In this document: positions 10,351 through 12,103 of the stretch, piece by piece
Layout: every line of letters begins with the position of its first letter
Numbering within the stretch: position 1 is the first letter of the stretch
Assembly: GCA_046593875.1 (NCBI GenBank)
Contig: JBKJQQ010000083.1
Location: forward strand, 1 to 12,103
Direction of reading: 5' to 3'
DNA length: 12,103 nt
From: SCTD01 sp046593875
GTDB taxonomy: Bacteria > Actinomycetota > Actinomycetes > Mycobacteriales > SCTD01
The notes under the pieces: model-generated
What the model was told of the DNA's origin: nothing
Databases searched by the model: none
What the model saw: the letters and a program-made list of their open reading frames with translations, nothing else
Translations under genes and position numbers: made by a program

Positions 10351-12103
10351 CTACGGGCTCGGACGCGGGCTCGCCGACGGGCTGGTGCTGCTCGACGGGC
10401 TGGCGCTGGTCGACGGGCGCGGGCTCGTCGAGGCGCTGGCCGACGGGCTCGCCGAACCGCTCGGACGCGCCGAGCCGGAGGGCGCCGGAGCGGCACCGGT
10501 CTCGGTCAGGTAGCCCACGACGTCGACGATCAGGTGTGCCGCGACCCCGTCGCGACCGCCGACGAACAGCGTGACGCTCCGGTTGGTGCCCAGCCGCGTC
10601 GTGACCTCGTTGGCCTGCGTGAGGTTGAGCGGGAAGTTGACGTTGGACGTCCCCGGGTTGCTCTGGCCGGCCGGGAAGACCGTGACGAAGCCGGACCGGG
10701 TGCCGTTGGTCGCGGTCACGTTGAGGATCACGCCGGTGGCGTTGCTCGGCACGCTGGACGGCATCGCCACGTCGACGTTGCCCGTCCGGCGCGCGCCCCG
10801 GTTCGACCGGGTGTCGAGCGCACGCGTCGGCTGCTGCAGAGCGGTGTAGACCTGCGAGCCGGCCGTGTTGCCGGGCGTGACCGCACCGACGACGTCGACG
10901 ATCAGGGCCGAGGTGGCCGAGTCGATGAACAGCGAGACGCGGCCGGCGTTGGCACCGGTGCCGACGCGGGTGACGACCTCGTTGGCCTGCGTCTGGCCGC
11001 GCTCGAAGTTCACGTTGCTGGTGCCCGGCCGCGTCGTGCCGGTCGGGTAGACGACCACGAACCCGCGGGCGCTCGGACCCTGGACCGTCACGTTGAGGAT
11101 CGCGCTGGTGCTGCCGCTGGGCAGACGGCTGGACAGGTCGAGCACGACCTCGCCGGTGCGGCGGGGCATGTCGGTGGTGCGGGTGTCCAGCGCGCGGACA
11201 GGCGCGTTGGCCGTGAGCCGACCCGTGTCGGTCGAGGAGGTCGTGGTGAAGAAGCCGACGACGTCGACGATCACGTGCGCGGAGGCCGAGTCGACGAACA
11301 GCGAGACGCGACGGTTGCTGGGCAGGCCGACGACGACCTCGTTGGCCTGCGTCTGGTTGGCCTCGAAGTTGACGTTGCTGGTGCCCGGCTTGGCGCTGCC
11401 GTTCGGGTAGGCGACCAGGAAGCCGCGGGCCGTGGGCGTCGTCACGGTGACGTTGAGGACCGCCGCGGTGGCGTTCGGGTCGGTGATGCGCTGGGAGAGG
11501 TCGAGGACGATCTCACCGGTGCGGCGCGGGCCGCGGTTGCTGCGGGTGTCGAGCGCGCGGACCGGGCTCACGAGCCCGGCGTAGCGGGAGTCGGCGCGCG
11601 GGTTCGGCGACGCGCTCGCGCTCGGGGAGGCGCTCCCGCTGGGGCGCGGGCTGGCGCTGCCGCTGGCCGACGGCGACGGACTGGGGTTGACCGAGGTGAC
11701 GGTCAGGCAGTTGTCGCAGATCGTGCTGGTCTGGTTGTCGGTGAGGCGCGCCTGCGGGTCCTTGTCACCCGCCGGCGAACCGGTCGCCGCCGCGATCGTC
11801 ACGAGCAGCTGCTCCGGGCTGAGGAACTCGACGGCGGTGACCGTGAGCATGTCCGCGGCCGGGAAGACCAGCGTCGCGCCCTTGCTGAAGTTGGTGCCCG
11901 TGGCGGTGAAGGTGGCCGTCTCGCCCTGCTTGAGGTCCTTCTGGGTACCGGCGTCCGTGGAGCGGTCCAGGTTGGTCAGGGTCGGCGCGCGGCCGTCCTG
12001 CAGGACGGTGAAGCGGCAGACGTCGCAGGCGTTGACGATGCCGCCGTCGCCCTGCACGAAGGGCTGGTAGGCGTTGTTGCCCGGCGCCGCGTTGCGCAGG
12101 TCG
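10351..12103 (-). CDS. Large secreted or surface protein with three beta-rich repeats, 5' end outside the window (partial)
   Basis: The frame is open to the right edge; 583 residues are visible. A GTG at 12055-12057 is in frame, but upstream codons (NAAPGNNAYQPF) are open and read smoothly into it, so the true start lies beyond the edge. Residues below are counted from that GTG. An IPT/TIG-like module (about 24-120) ends in CDNC; CDVC at 11-14 appears to end a preceding module. A Ser/Pro/Ala linker (124-153) precedes three repeats at about 164-270, 284-392 and 408-517, each running RALDTR, RTG, LNVT, GTSNVNF, QANEV and VDVVG. A Ser/Pro/Ala-rich tail (524-568) ends the protein, with no LPxTG motif or membrane anchor. 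Such repeats occur in exported actinobacterial wall or matrix proteins; their exact function is unknown. The signal peptide is not visible, so export is inferred from composition. Confidence 0.87.
   Translation of the reverse strand, partial: DLRNAAPGNNAYQPFVQGDGGIVNACDVCRFTVLQDGRAPTLTNLDRSTDAGTQKDLKQGETATFTATGTNFSKGATLVFPAADMLTVTAVEFLSPEQLLVTIAAATGSPAGDKDPQARLTDNQTSTICDNCLTVTSVNPSPSPSASGSASPRPSGSASPSASASPNPRADSRYAGLVSPVRALDTRSNRGPRRTGEIVLDLSQRITDPNATAAVLNVTVTTPTARGFLVAYPNGSAKPGTSNVNFEANQTQANEVVVGLPSNRRVSLFVDSASAHVIVDVVGFFTTTSSTDTGRLTANAPVRALDTRTTDMPRRTGEVVLDLSSRLPSGSTSAILNVTVQGPSARGFVVVYPTGTTRPGTSNVNFERGQTQANEVVTRVGTGANAGRVSLFIDSATSALIVDVVGAVTPGNTAGSQVYTALQQPTRALDTRSNRGARRTGNVDVAMPSSVPSNATGVILNVTATNGTRSGFVTVFPAGQSNPGTSNVNFPLNLTQANEVTTRLGTNRSVTLFVGGRDGVAAHLIVDVVGYLTETGAAPAPSGSARPSGSASPSASASTSPRPSTSASPSSSTSPSASPRPSP
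10354..10488 (-). repeat. Low-complexity Ser/Pro/Ala C-terminal tail
   Basis: Forty-five codons encode an imperfect run of SASPSAS and STSPRPS-type units, similar to the linker at 11599-11688. The tail is probably an extended, possibly glycosylated wall-spanning stalk or spacer; the composition is clear, the role is inferred. Confidence 0.75.
10507..10836 (-). repeat. Surface-protein repeat 3 (about 110 residues)
   Basis: The third copy has TRALDTRSNRGARRTGN, LNVTATNGTRSGF, NPGTSNVNFPLNLTQANE and LIVDVVGYL. It is the most diverged of the three in its central part. Confidence 0.9.
10882..11208 (-). repeat. Surface-protein repeat 2 (about 109 residues)
   Basis: The second copy has PVRALDTRTTDMPRRTGE, LNVTVQGPSARGF, RPGTSNVNFERGQTQANE and LIVDVVGAV. 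It is closest to repeat 1 by eye. Confidence 0.9.
11248..11568 (-). repeat. Surface-protein repeat 1 (about 107 residues)
   Basis: This is the first of three homologous domains. Landmarks are PVRALDTRSNRGPRRTGE, LNVTVTTPTARGF, KPGTSNVNFEANQTQANE and HVIVDVVGFF. Confidence 0.9.

Noticed and set aside
10354..10488. Possible CRISPR-like or satellite array in the Ser/Pro-coding tail
   Set aside because: The repetition is codon-level, short and irregular, in frame with a Ser/Pro/Ala protein tail, without unique spacers.
9087..10574. A 495-residue plus-strand frame across the peptidase end and ygfZ
   Set aside because: It crosses three well-supported features including the terminator hairpin and shows no domain.
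10571..12070. A series of small plus-strand frames opposite the surface-protein repeats
   Set aside because: They are similar to each other only because they are antisense to homologous repeats; no start signals support them.

Overview
The window is about 12.1 kb of very GC-rich DNA with strong G/C third-position bias, GTG/TTG starts and actinobacterial protein families: RsiG, a DUF4388/coiled-coil protein, an S53 peptidase, and surface repeats of the 'RALDTR / GTSNVNF / VDVVG' type. It is almost certainly an actinomycete chromosome. A complete RsiG implies a WhiG-type sigma factor elsewhere in the genome, so a sporulating or motile/piliated lineage is likely. Genus cannot be fixed from this sequence.

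Layout. 94-684 (-): a helix-turn-helix protein resembling DNA-binding partners of AbiEii-type nucleotidyltransferase toxins; its C-terminus looks clipped by a 1-nt frameshift. 854-2902 (+): a PAS-PAS-GGDEF-EAL cyclic di-GMP enzyme. 2925-3866 (-): an asparaginase of the Rhizobium etli type, whose start overlaps by 4 nt the stop of rsiG. 3863-4429 (-): rsiG, the c-di-GMP-loaded anti-sigma factor of WhiG, with both signature ligand motifs. 4619-7219 (+), divergent from rsiG: a DUF4388 protein with a tandem MshEN-like motif, a winged-helix-like segment, a very long Ala/Glu/Gln/Arg coiled coil and a basic tail. 7292-9325 (+): a secreted S53 (sedolisin) peptidase. 9315-10256 (-): a YgfZ/GcvT-like folate-binding protein, overlapping the peptidase tail to tail by 11 bp. 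10300-10336: a perfect GC-rich hairpin just after the stop of the last gene. 10351-12103 (-): a large secreted or surface protein with three copies of a roughly 110-residue beta-rich repeat, cut by the right edge.

The most interesting part is 854 to about 4950, which looks like a c-di-GMP signalling island. It holds an enzyme with apparently intact synthase and phosphodiesterase sites, an established c-di-GMP effector (RsiG), and a divergently transcribed DUF4388 protein whose N-terminal region carries two 24-residue motifs close to the MshEN c-di-GMP-binding consensus. The intergenic region before the DUF4388 gene also contains a weak match to a WhiG/FliA-type promoter. This would fit a circuit in which c-di-GMP, through RsiG and WhiG, controls a gene that itself may bind c-di-GMP. 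RsiG and enzyme functions rest on motifs; the MshEN-like binding and the WhiG promoter are inference.
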